Assembly (NCBI GenBank): GCA_001683825.1
Contig: LXTR01000038.1
Coordinates: 248,001-312,000, forward strand
Direction: 5' to 3'
From: Flavobacteriaceae bacterium CP2B
Lineage (GTDB): Bacteria > Bacteroidota > Bacteroidia > Flavobacteriales > Flavobacteriaceae
Length of the DNA: 64,000 nt
Shown here: positions 1 through 7,393 of the stretch, one piece after another
How positions within the stretch are numbered: position 1 is the stretch's first letter
Layout of the letters: each line of letters starts with the position of its first letter
Position numbers and translations under genes: made by a program
The notes under the pieces: model-generated
The model's database searches: none
Told to the model about the DNA's origin: nothing
Seen by the model: the letters and a program-made list of their open reading frames with translations, nothing else

Positions 1-419
1 TCAACAACAATTACCTGTTTATTCGCCTTGGGAATGTCATGGTGGTCTTTGCGATCTTCATGGTTTTAAGGCGGTTCCTTACCCATAGCACGCTCCTGAA
101 GCTTGGCCAGAATACGCTCTCCATCTACGTGATCCACTTTGTAGTGCTGTATGGCAGCCTTACCGGGCTCGGGCTCTATTATTATCTGAACCATACCCTT
201 GCCCCGGCCGTGGTTGTTCCCGGCGCCATCGCTTTTATGTTCGTCTGTTCTTATTCGGCCTTGCAATACGACCTGTACGAGTCACAGATAAAAGGCCGGT
301 TTGCCGACATGGGCAACCAATTGCGGGGGCAGGCAGAACCCCTGTTGGACGAATTGCAAAGGTATGCAAAACTCCTTGGGTCGCGTTTGTTGCGGATCCT
401 GCGGCTCGTTAAATCCTGA
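1..419 (+). CDS. C-terminal part of a membrane acyltransferase-like protein (5' partial)
   Basis: The reading frame is open from the first bases of the window, so the N-terminus lies outside. The visible ~139 residues contain three hydrophobic segments. The stretch LGQNTLSIYVIHFVVLYG resembles the last helices of multi-pass acyltransferase-3 / DUF1624-type proteins, where a Leu-Gly-(Q/R)-x-(S/T)-L-x-x-Y-x-x-H motif is common. The last ~45 residues are charged and probably cytosolic. It converges on lpdA with a gap of about 50 bp. The substrate cannot be inferred from this fragment. Confidence 0.6.
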   Translation, partial: NNNYLFIRLGNVMVVFAIFMVLRRFLTHSTLLKLGQNTLSIYVIHFVVLYGSLTGLGLYYYLNHTLAPAVVVPGAIAFMFVCSYSALQYDLYESQIKGRFADMGNQLRGQAEPLLDELQRYAKLLGSRLLRILRLVKS

Positions 420-473
420 AATACATCCCAATGGCCCTGTAGCGGTTGCCCTGTTGGTTGCGGCGGCAGCCTT

Positions 474-1880
474 TCAGACGTGTATCGACCTGTTTTCGGT
501 AGCGGCCAGTGCGGCTTCCTTAACGGCCTCGGCATAAGTGGGGTGTGCATGGCTCATACGGGCAATATCCTCGGCAGAGGCCCGGAATTCCATTGCGGTT
601 ACGGCTTCTGCGATCAGGTCGGCACAGCGGGCGCCAATCATATGGATCCCCAGTACTTCATCTGTTTTCTCGTCCGCGAGGATTTTGACAAACCCGTCGG
701 TATCCATGCTGGCACGGGAGCGCCCGAGGGCACGCATGGGGAATTGCCCCACCTTGTAGGCCACCCCGGCTTCCTTTAGTTGCTCTTCGGTCTTTCCAAC
801 CGCAGCAACTTCGGGCCAGGTATAGACCACTCCTGGAATCAGGTTATAATCGATATGTGGTTTCTGGCCAGCCAGAATTTCTGCCACCATGGTACCTTCC
901 TCTTCGGCCTTGTGGGCCAGCATGGCGCCACGGACCACATCGCCAATGGCATATATGTTCTTCACGTTGGTCTGAAGGTGCTCGTTGACGGTCACCCTGC
1001 CCGCTTTATCGAGCACTACTCCGGCCGCCTGGGCGTTCAAACCATCGGTATAGGGCCTGCGCCCTACAGAAACAAGGCAGTAATCTCCTTTAAACACTAC
1101 TTCCTGTCCTTTGCTGTCCTGGGCCTTCACCGTGACCTCCTTTTCTTTTCGCTCCACGGCGGTAACCTTGTGCGACAGGTGGAATTTCACTTTTTGTTTC
1201 TTAAGGACTTTCATCAGCTCTTTGGACAGGGAAGCATCCATGGTAGGGATAATCCGGTCCATGAATTCAATCACGGTGACCTCGGCCCCCAGGCGTTTGT
1301 ACACCTGGCCGAGTTCAAGGCCGATGACCCCTCCCCCGATGATGAGCATGTGTTTGGGGACTTCCTTGAGTTCCAGGGCCTCGGTAGAGGTGATCACCCG
1401 TTCCTTGTCGATGTCGATAAAGGGAAGGCTCGACGGTTTAGAGCCAGTGGCGATGATGGAATTTTTCGCTTCAATCGTTTCCTTTTTTCCGTCTTTCTTC
1501 AGGACCTCAATATGGGTGGCATCTTTAAAACTCCCCACCCCTTCAAAGACATCGATCTTATTTTTGTCCATAAGGAATTGGATCCCCTTGGTGGTTTGGT
1601 CGACCACCGCTTGTTTGCGGGCGACCATTTTCTGGAGGTTGACCTTTATTTCACCCGGGATCTCTATGCCGTGCGCTTCAAAATGGGAAACGGCATCGTC
1701 ATAATGGTGGGAGGAGTCCAGCATGGCTTTCGAGGGGATGCAGCCCACATTCAGGCAAGTGCCCCCCAGGGTTGGATATTTCTCAATAATCGCGGTTTTC
1801 ATCCCCAATTGGGCGCAACGAATAGCTGCTACATAGCCGCCAGGACCTGAGCCAATTACGGCTACATCATATGAAGTCAT
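474..1880 (-). CDS. lpdA: Dihydrolipoyl dehydrogenase (E3)
   Basis: Flavoprotein that reoxidises dihydrolipoamide in 2-oxoacid dehydrogenase complexes and the glycine cleavage system, passing electrons to NAD+. The 468 residues are the normal family length. An N-terminal FAD-binding GSGPGG motif is at residues 10-15. The redox-active disulfide GGTCLNVGCIPSK uses Cys42 and Cys47. A second dinucleotide fold (IIGGGVIGLELG) lies near residue 180, a GD motif (YAIGDV) near 315, and the catalytic HPTYAE of the dimer interface near the C-terminus. All key residues are present. It is monocistronic here, with its own promoter and a leader hairpin; the E1 and E2 genes are not in the window. Confidence 0.97.
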   Translation of the reverse strand: MTSYDVAVIGSGPGGYVAAIRCAQLGMKTAIIEKYPTLGGTCLNVGCIPSKAMLDSSHHYDDAVSHFEAHGIEIPGEIKVNLQKMVARKQAVVDQTTKGIQFLMDKNKIDVFEGVGSFKDATHIEVLKKDGKKETIEAKNSIIATGSKPSSLPFIDIDKERVITSTEALELKEVPKHMLIIGGGVIGLELGQVYKRLGAEVTVIEFMDRIIPTMDASLSKELMKVLKKQKVKFHLSHKVTAVERKEKEVTVKAQDSKGQEVVFKGDYCLVSVGRRPYTDGLNAQAAGVVLDKAGRVTVNEHLQTNVKNIYAIGDVVRGAMLAHKAEEEGTMVAEILAGQKPHIDYNLIPGVVYTWPEVAAVGKTEEQLKEAGVAYKVGQFPMRALGRSRASMDTDGFVKILADEKTDEVLGIHMIGARCADLIAEAVTAMEFRASAEDIARMSHAHPTYAEAVKEAALAATENRSIHV

Positions 1881-1899
1881 AGTTCTGCTTTAGTTATTT

Positions 1900-1918
1900 T
1901 TGTGGGAGCACCCCACAA
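1900..1918 (-). promoter_or_regulatory. Hairpin in the lpdA leader
   Basis: Inverted repeat TTGTGGG (1900-1906) / CCCACAA (1912-1918) with a 5-nt loop. It lies between the proposed lpdA transcription start and its start codon. No U-run follows, so it may affect mRNA stability or translation rather than terminate. Confidence 0.35.
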
Positions 1919-1938
1919 GCTGATGATTATCCAAAACA

Positions 1939-1968
1939 CAAAAGTACAAATGTTTTAGGCTTGGGCAA
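1939..1968 (-). promoter_or_regulatory. Probable lpdA promoter (Bacteroidota type)
   Basis: On the minus strand a -7 box TACTTTTG (1946-1939) matches TAnnTTTG. It is preceded, after 19 bp, by TTG (1968-1966) as -33 element, the spacing usual for Bacteroidota primary sigma factor. It would start transcription about 50 bp before lpdA. Confidence 0.55.
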
Positions 1969-1992
1969 GCATCCAAAAGGAATACAGAGGTT

Positions 1993-2394
1993 TTAGACTT
2001 TGTAAACAAAGGTTTGCGTGGCATAATGGCCTGCCCAGACCCCTACCATCAGGGAGAGCCCGGATATCAGGCTGAACCAGAACGGGCCGTCTGCAAGGCC
2101 CCTGCTCATGAGGTAGGCTGTTTCCGCCAAAATCATGGCGCTAATGAGGCCATGCGGTACCACGGAACTTCCCCGCACGATCAGCGAGGCCAGCATGCCA
2201 CTGAAAACCGCGGCAATAAATGTAGCCAGCCCCCCAAAAAAAATGTCGCCCAAAGCAGAGGTGTAATAGTCAATCCCATCAAACATTACTTCCTGGGCCA
2301 CTGTGGTCAATAAGATCAAGGCAACCTCCCCCAGCACAGTGGCCAGGAGGATCAATCCCAAAAGATGTAGCTTTCCCATTTGGCTCTTAATCAC
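1993..2394 (-). CDS. Small four-helix membrane protein, unknown function
   Basis: A 133-residue protein with about four predicted transmembrane segments (roughly residues 10-30, 45-68, 75-93 and 103-125) and few charged residues. I do not recognise the family. It starts 1 bp after the stop codon of the ankyrin-type gene upstream (2396-2896), so the two are probably co-transcribed. The ankyrin-type product carries an export signal while this one is embedded in the membrane, which would allow them to work together, but nothing in the sequence proves it. Confidence 0.6.
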   Translation of the reverse strand: MIKSQMGKLHLLGLILLATVLGEVALILLTTVAQEVMFDGIDYYTSALGDIFFGGLATFIAAVFSGMLASLIVRGSSVVPHGLISAMILAETAYLMSRGLADGPFWFSLISGLSLMVGVWAGHYATQTFVYKV

Positions 2395-2395
2395 C

Positions 2396-2896
2396 TCAAA
2401 AAAGCGGGATGATGGTCTGGGATACCCCGGAGGAAAGGAGAAACTCTTTTACTTCCAGGGCCGGCTGCCCCCCCTTTTCGGCATGGTGCAGCAGGGTATA
2501 GCCATGCGGCCCTTTTGCGTGCAGTGACTGTGGAAATGCCTTCACTACGGCCTTTACGATGTCGGTTTCCCCAAACAAACAGGCTGTAAAAATATTGGTT
2601 TGGGCCCCTTTATCGAGAAAATGAAGTACCAGTTCCTTGTACCCGACATGGCTTGCTGCCCCCAGCCCTGTTTCAAAATCGCCTCGTCCCCAGTCATGGG
2701 CCGCATTGAGCAAGGAAGGGTATTCTTCCAGCAGGGCTTTAACGGCATCCAGGTCTTTATGCGATTTTGAAACAAAATCGCGGACCAGGTTCTTATCCAA
2801 TTGCTCTTCGTTATACATTCCCCTGGCCCTAGTGGGTACCATCATAGCCAGGAGGCCGGTACCTGCCAGTCCTTTCATAAAAGTAGTGCGCTTCAT
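2396..2896 (-). CDS. Exported ankyrin-repeat-like protein
   Basis: 166 residues. The N-terminus (MKRTTFMKGLAGTGLLAMM) is a hydrophobic export signal resembling Tat-type leaders but without a twin-arginine pair. The remainder reads as three to four degenerate ankyrin repeats: DLDAVKALLEEYPSLLNAA, GYKELVLHFLDKGA, ETDIVKAVVKAFP, and HGYTLLHHAEKGG with the characteristic TLLHHA turn. Short periplasmic ankyrin proteins of this kind are frequent in flavobacteria and probably mediate protein contacts; no enzymatic motif is seen. It is the first gene of a two-gene unit with the small membrane protein. Confidence 0.65.
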   Translation of the reverse strand: MKRTTFMKGLAGTGLLAMMVPTRARGMYNEEQLDKNLVRDFVSKSHKDLDAVKALLEEYPSLLNAAHDWGRGDFETGLGAASHVGYKELVLHFLDKGAQTNIFTACLFGETDIVKAVVKAFPQSLHAKGPHGYTLLHHAEKGGQPALEVKEFLLSSGVSQTIIPLF

Positions 2897-2969
2897 AGGT
2901 GTCGGTTGTTTCCCATTAAGGTACTGAACAATCCCTGGTTTACTGCGCTGTTTAACAAGAAATTAGCAG

Positions 2970-3425
2970 CTACTTTGATGGGATGGCGGTAGTGTATTTA
3001 ATTTCCCCGATGACAAATGAACTATGGGTACTCCCAATGTTTTCGAGCGCGGTAAGCTTGGTCACCATGAATTCCCGGTAGGCGGCCATGTCGGCCACCA
3101 GTACTTTGAGGATGTAATCGTAATCCCCGCTGATGTGGTAACATTCCACCACCGCTTCCAACTGCAGGACCTCCTTTTCAAATTGAAGGACAAAGGCTTT
3201 TTTGTGCTGGCTGAGCTTCACGTGGCAGTAAGCCGTAAAAGCCCTGTTTAGTTTGGCCTTGTCGGTAAGCGCCACATAGCGGGTGATGGTCCCTTCCCTT
3301 TCCAGGCGTTTAATGCGTTCGTATACGGCCGTATTGGAAAGGCCCAGCCTTACTGCCAGGGCCTTGGTCGTTTGTTTGCTGTTTACCTGCAGGAGATCCA
3401 GTAATTTTAAGTCGGTTACATCCAT
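2970..3425 (-). CDS. Lrp/AsnC-family transcriptional regulator
   Basis: 151 residues. An N-terminal winged helix-turn-helix (residues ~5-60; LDLLQVNSKQTTKALAVRLGLSNTAVYERIKRLE) is followed by a RAM ligand-binding domain (residues ~70-145) containing VVECYHISGDYDYILKV, the usual Lrp/AsnC signature. These proteins act as amino-acid-sensing octamers. It is transcribed away from the methionine gamma-lyase-like gene across a 160-bp AT-rich gap holding a 16-bp perfect palindrome. Control of that enzyme and of its own gene in response to an amino acid is likely (inference from arrangement). Confidence 0.92.
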   Translation of the reverse strand: MDVTDLKLLDLLQVNSKQTTKALAVRLGLSNTAVYERIKRLEREGTITRYVALTDKAKLNRAFTAYCHVKLSQHKKAFVLQFEKEVLQLEAVVECYHISGDYDYILKVLVADMAAYREFMVTKLTALENIGSTHSSFVIGEIKYTTAIPSK

Positions 3426-3490
3426 GGCGCGATAGATTGATTTTCTATAAAATGCGGTATAGTATCAAATATATGGAATATATATCTACA

Positions 3491-3506
3491 TATAATACGT
3501 ATTATA
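3491..3506. promoter_or_regulatory. Palindromic operator candidate between lrp-type gene and mgl-like gene
   Basis: TATAATACGTATTATA is a perfect 16-bp palindrome in the very AT-rich divergent intergenic region. Related ATCTAT-like half-sites flank it on both sides. Size and position suit an Lrp/AsnC binding site. Confidence 0.45.
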
Positions 3507-3535
3507 GATTATTTATCTATTAATAAATAATATAA

Positions 3536-3566
3536 TTGAATTTATAACATTAAGTTATTAATTTTG
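3536..3566 (+). promoter_or_regulatory. Probable promoter of the mgl-like gene
   Basis: A -7 box TAATTTTG (3559-3566) matches TAnnTTTG. A TTG -33 element (3536-3538) precedes it by 20 bp. The start codon follows 21 bp after the -7 box. Confidence 0.5.
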
Positions 3567-3587
3567 AGGTAGCTTAAACACACAAGT

Positions 3588-4808
3588 ATGGACAAAAAGG
3601 CAGCAGACCGCATTCAGGATTTACAATATTTTGGGGAATTTGGGGGGGTAAACCCTTCCATATCCGATGCCTCCACCTACACCTTCCTTTCGGCCAAGAC
3701 CATGTTTGATACTTTTGAGGGGAACACCGAAGGCTGCTACCTCTACAGCCGGCATTCCTCGCCTTCGAACCTCTACCTGGGGGAAGCGCTGGCCGCGATG
3801 GAAGGCACCGAGACCGCCAATGTCACCGCCAGTGGCATGGGGGCGATCACCGCGACCCTGTTGCAACTTTGCGGGGCCGGAGACCATATTGTCAGCAGCA
3901 GGACCATTTACGGTGGCAGCTATGCCTTCCTGAAAAATTTCATGGACCGCTTTAATATACAGACCTCTTTTGTCCCCATTACCCGGTTGCAGGAGGTAGC
4001 GGCTGCCATAACGCCCAAAACCAAAATGATCTTCTGCGAAACGGTAAGCAACCCGCTCCTGGAAATTGCCGATATCCCTGCCCTGGCAAGGCTGGCCAAA
4101 GAACACGGCATCCCGCTGGTAGTGGATAATACCTTTGCCCCCCTGAGCATTGCGCCGGCACGGCTCGGGGCCGATATCGTCATCCATAGCCTTACCAAAT
4201 TCATCAACGGCAGCAGCGATTGTGTCGCGGGGGCCATTTGCGGCACCCGGGAGTTCTGCCTGGGCCTGAAAGATGTCAACCATGGGGCGGGGATGTTGCT
4301 CGGATCCACCCTGGACAGCCACAGGGCTGCTTCCATCCTTAAAAACCTACGGACCCTGCACATCCGGATTAAAAAACACAGTGAAAATGCGCACTTCCTG
4401 GCTCGCAGGTTCGAGAAAGACGGGTTGCGGGTGGTATATCCGGGGCTCCTATCGCACCCGGGGCATCCGATCATGCGGAAACAAATGGAAACCGAATACG
4501 GCTACGGAGGGATCATGACCCTGGATGTGGGCGATCTGGATACGGCCAACGCCCTCATGGAACAGATGCAGGCCAGAAACCTGGGGTACCTGGCCGTAAG
4601 CCTCGGGTTTTACAAAACGCTTTTCAGCGCGCCGGGCACCTCTACCGCCTCGGAGATCCCCGAGCAGGAACAGAAAGACATGGGGCTAACCGACGGCCTG
4701 ATACGCTTTTCCATAGGGCTGGACAATGATATTGAACGTACCTATCATGAGATGCGCTCCTGTATGGAAGCACTTGGTATATTGCATCCTCATGAAACGA
4801 CCGCCTAG
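3588..4808 (+). CDS. PLP-dependent trans-sulfuration-family enzyme, probably methionine gamma-lyase
   Basis: 406 residues of the Cys/Met-metabolism PLP family (fold type I). The Schiff-base lysine is Lys204 in HSLTKFINGSSD. The cofactor-holding VVDNTFAPL and the SGMGAI phosphate-binding loop are present, as is YSRHSSPSN, equivalent to the Y-R substrate/phosphate motif. Members either split methionine to methanethiol, 2-oxobutyrate and ammonia, or make homocysteine or cystathionine. The Lrp-type regulator on one side and an NhaC-family transporter downstream favour a catabolic lyase over biosynthesis (inference). An O-acetylhomoserine sulfhydrylase remains possible, because the substrate-specifying residues cannot be judged by eye. 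Confidence 0.8.
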   Translation: MDKKAADRIQDLQYFGEFGGVNPSISDASTYTFLSAKTMFDTFEGNTEGCYLYSRHSSPSNLYLGEALAAMEGTETANVTASGMGAITATLLQLCGAGDHIVSSRTIYGGSYAFLKNFMDRFNIQTSFVPITRLQEVAAAITPKTKMIFCETVSNPLLEIADIPALARLAKEHGIPLVVDNTFAPLSIAPARLGADIVIHSLTKFINGSSDCVAGAICGTREFCLGLKDVNHGAGMLLGSTLDSHRAASILKNLRTLHIRIKKHSENAHFLARRFEKDGLRVVYPGLLSHPGHPIMRKQMETEYGYGGIMTLDVGDLDTANALMEQMQARNLGYLAVSLGFYKTLFSAPGTSTASEIPEQEQKDMGLTDGLIRFSIGLDNDIERTYHEMRSCMEALGILHPHETTA

Positions 4809-4881
4809 GACGAAGCGGCCACGGTTGTTTGCACAGGCGTGGCCAATGTTGTAATATTACAGGCAAACAAATCAGCGTTAC

Positions 4882-6378
4882 ATGTCAAGGACCCAACCTT
4901 CAGAGCACAGAGAGGAAGAAAATATTGTTGAGAATGTTGAATTGAATATATGGGAAGCACTGATCCCCGTAATAGCGCTGATAGGGATGCTCGCTTACAA
5001 TGTGTTCGTCTTTGGGGACGATGCCATCAGTGGTTCCAACCAATTCATCCTCCTTATGGGGGGGGCGGTCGCGGCTGTGGTCGGGTTTTTCAACAAGGTC
5101 ACTTTTAAACAGATGCTGGCCGAGGTAGAGGAGAACGTAAAATCTACCACGGGGGCCCTGCTCATCCTGCTGATGGTTGGCGCCCTGGCTGGTACCTGGC
5201 TTATCAGCGGTATTATCCCGGCCATGATCTATTACGGGCTCCAGATGCTCAACCCGACAATTTTCCTGGCGGCCTGCGTGGTAATTTGTGCCATTATTTC
5301 GGTAGCCACGGGCAGCAGCTGGACCACCTCGGCCACGGTGGGGATCGCCCTTATTGGCATTGGCGATGCCCTGGGGATCTCCCTGGGGATGACGGCCGGG
5401 GCCGTCCTGTCTGGGGCGTATTTTGGCGATAAGATGTCGCCCCTGAGTGACACCACCAACCTGGCGCCGGCCATGGCGGGCGGTGATTTGTTCAGCCACA
5501 TCCGGTATATGGCGCTTACCACCACCCCTACCATCCTGGTTACCCTCCTGGTATTTGTGCTCATTGGTCTCAACCTTGAAACCAAGGGGGACGCCAATAC
5601 ACAGGGGATCATGGAATCTATCCGGGCCACTTTCAACATTAGTGGCTGGCTTTTCCTGGTGCCCCTGGTGGTGATCGCCATGATTGTTAAGAAAACGCCC
5701 CCCCTGGTCGCGTTGCTGATCGGCACCCTGCTTGGCGGTGTTTTCGCCCTCATCTTCCAGCCACAGGTCGTGGCCGGGCTGACAGGGGCCACAGAGCTTA
5801 CCTTTGAATCAGGGTACAAGGGGATTATGAATGCCATCACCGTAAATACCTCTATCGCGACGGACAACCCTGCCCTGAACGACCTGTTTTCGGCCAAGGG
5901 CATGGCGGGGATGCTGGGGACCATTTGGCTGATTGTCTGCGCCATGGTCTTTGGTGGGATCATGGATGGGATCGGAGCCCTCTCCAGGATTACCAAAGGG
6001 CTCTTGGGGCTGGCCAGAACCACTTTTGGACTCTTTGCCAGCACGGTGGGAAGTTGCCTGGCCCTGAACGTCACCGCTTCAGACCAGTACCTGGCCATCG
6101 TGGTACCGGGGAAGATGTTCAGCAAGGCCTTTGAGGACCGGGGGTTAGCCCCGGAGAACCTGAGCCGGACCCTGGAGGATTCCGGGACGGTCACCTCTGT
6201 GCTCATCCCCTGGAATACCTGTGGGGCCTACCATAGCGGGGTACTTGGCGTGTCGGTGGCAGAGTATTTTTATTTTGCGATCTTCAACTGGCTAAGCCCG
6301 GTCACCACCCTCCTGTTTGCCGCTTTTGGGATAAAGATCAAACAACTTGCCGATACCCTGAAAAGCCCGGCAGCCTAG
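4882..6378 (+). CDS. NhaC-family Na+-coupled transporter (antiporter or methionine uptake)
   Basis: 498 residues with about 11-12 transmembrane helices. Family motifs include ATGSSWTTSATVGIALIG and GAYFGDKMSPLSDTTNLAPA, both typical of NhaC/MleN-type carriers (COG1757). Some relatives exchange Na+ for H+, while others (MetT, MleN) move metabolites. The gene follows the methionine-lyase-like gene in the same direction with a 73-bp gap, which makes amino-acid import plausible. The chosen ATG opens a hydrophilic ~20-residue N-terminus; a later in-frame start is possible. A hairpin with a T-run follows the stop codon. Confidence 0.8.
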   Translation: MSRTQPSEHREEENIVENVELNIWEALIPVIALIGMLAYNVFVFGDDAISGSNQFILLMGGAVAAVVGFFNKVTFKQMLAEVEENVKSTTGALLILLMVGALAGTWLISGIIPAMIYYGLQMLNPTIFLAACVVICAIISVATGSSWTTSATVGIALIGIGDALGISLGMTAGAVLSGAYFGDKMSPLSDTTNLAPAMAGGDLFSHIRYMALTTTPTILVTLLVFVLIGLNLETKGDANTQGIMESIRATFNISGWLFLVPLVVIAMIVKKTPPLVALLIGTLLGGVFALIFQPQVVAGLTGATELTFESGYKGIMNAITVNTSIATDNPALNDLFSAKGMAGMLGTIWLIVCAMVFGGIMDGIGALSRITKGLLGLARTTFGLFASTVGSCLALNVTASDQYLAIVVPGKMFSKAFEDRGLAPENLSRTLEDSGTVTSVLIPWNTCGAYHSGVLGVSVAEYFYFAIFNWLSPVTTLLFAAFGIKIKQLADTLKSPAA

Positions 6379-6388
6379 GCGGGGCACT

Positions 6389-6410
6389 ATACCATTTTTC
6401 ATGGTATTTT
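6389..6410 (+). terminator. Probable terminator after the nhaC-type gene
   Basis: Stem ATACCAT (6389-6395) / ATGGTAT (6401-6407), 5-nt loop, followed by a short T-run. It lies directly downstream of the transporter stop codon. Confidence 0.5.
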
Positions 6411-6465
6411 AGGCCATTTCCTCCATTTATTTCATAATTTCGCGCCGAACTTTAATTCGAACGCC

Positions 6466-6972
6466 ATGGCGACCGTTACCGGTAAAGGTGAAAAAATGCA
6501 CACCCTTGGAGAGTTGCCTGCCACAGGCAGCCAGGCCCCGGATTTTGAACTCACCAGGATTGACCTGAAGCCCGCCTTCCTCGCAGACTTCCATGGAAGG
6601 AAAGTGCTGATGAATATTTTCCCCAGTTTGGATACAAGCACCTGTGCCGCTTCTGTCAGGCAATTCAATGCGGAGGCCGCCGAACTTGAAAATACCGTGG
6701 TACTTTGTATTTCGAGGGACCTGCCTTTTGCGCAGCGGCGTTTCTGTGTGGCTGAGGGAATAGCGAATGTCATCATGCTTTCCGACTTCAGGGACGGGAA
6801 TTTTGGCAAGGCCTACCAGCTGGAGTTTACCGACAGCGCCATGCGGGGCCTCCTCTCAAGATCGGTAGTCGTGCTCGATGAACGTGGCAAGGTATTGTAT
6901 GCCGAGCAGGTGGCCGACACCGGCTCGGAACCTAACTATAAAGCGGCCCTGGAAGCCTTGCTCCATGACTAA
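6466..6972 (+). CDS. tpx: Thiol peroxidase (atypical 2-Cys peroxiredoxin)
   Basis: 168 residues, the usual Tpx length. It reduces hydrogen and alkyl peroxides using thioredoxin. The peroxidatic Cys60 sits in SLDTSTCAASVRQFN and the resolving Cys94 in RRFCVAEG, the normal spacing of 34 for Tpx. The conserved peroxiredoxin Arg is in the late LLSRSVVVLDE segment. The N-terminus before LGELPATGSQAPDF is short, so Met1 or Met11 could be the start. The last 8 bp overlap the diacylglycerol kinase gene, indicating translational coupling. Confidence 0.93.
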   Translation: MATVTGKGEKMHTLGELPATGSQAPDFELTRIDLKPAFLADFHGRKVLMNIFPSLDTSTCAASVRQFNAEAAELENTVVLCISRDLPFAQRRFCVAEGIANVIMLSDFRDGNFGKAYQLEFTDSAMRGLLSRSVVVLDERGKVLYAEQVADTGSEPNYKAALEALLHD

Positions 6973-7330
6973 GGAAGGTTTTATACGAGACAGGATCCGC
7001 AGTGTGGGTTACGCCCTACGGGGGGCACTGTTGTTGATCCGGACGGAAAGCAGTATCAAGATTCAGGTCTTTATTGTCCTTGTGGTTACGGCTGCGGGGT
7101 TTTACTTCGAAATCTCGAATGTGGAGTGGATGGTACAGCTGCTTGCCATCGGCCTGGTCCTGGGTGTGGAAGGCGTCAATACGGCCATCGAGAAACTGTC
7201 GGATTACGTGCAGCCCGAATACGACCCCAAGATTGGCTTTATCAAGGACATTTCGGCCGGCGCCGTGATGTGGGTGTCTATAGCCTCCAGCATCGCAGGC
7301 CTTATCATCTACCTACCCAAAATATTTTAG
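6965..7330 (+). CDS. dgkA: Diacylglycerol/undecaprenol kinase family protein
   Basis: 121 residues from the ATG overlapping the tpx stop codon; a longer upstream reading is possible but would run inside tpx. The DgkA family comprises small trimeric membrane kinases that phosphorylate diacylglycerol or undecaprenol. Here an amphipathic N-terminus (FIRDRIRSVGYALRGALLLIRTE) is followed by three hydrophobic helices. The catalytic VEGVNTAIEKLSDYVQPEYDP carries the conserved Glu and Asn. The spacing H-P-x-x-K-x-x-K-D appears here as YDPKIGFIKDISAGAV. The lipid specificity cannot be told apart; undecaprenol kinase activity is typical of the shorter forms outside Proteobacteria. Confidence 0.88.
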   Translation: MTKEGFIRDRIRSVGYALRGALLLIRTESSIKIQVFIVLVVTAAGFYFEISNVEWMVQLLAIGLVLGVEGVNTAIEKLSDYVQPEYDPKIGFIKDISAGAVMWVSIASSIAGLIIYLPKIF

Positions 7331-7393
7331 GGCTGTCGAAACTAAGGCTTCCTTCCTAAATTTGTAATTTAGTCCCCAAGATCCCGTGAATGA

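Noticed and set aside
780-1850. Long plus-strand open frame opposite lpdA
   Set aside because: It is antisense to a complete, motif-rich lpdA gene and has no protein-family character; such shadows are expected in GC-rich codons.
3427-3587. SAM or other methionine-related riboswitch before the lyase gene
   Set aside because: The gap is AT-rich with a palindrome but lacks any conserved aptamer stems or a terminator.
5232-6206. Long minus-strand open frame opposite the NhaC-type gene
   Set aside because: Antisense to a gene with clear transporter motifs; no start site, ribosome site or domain supports it.
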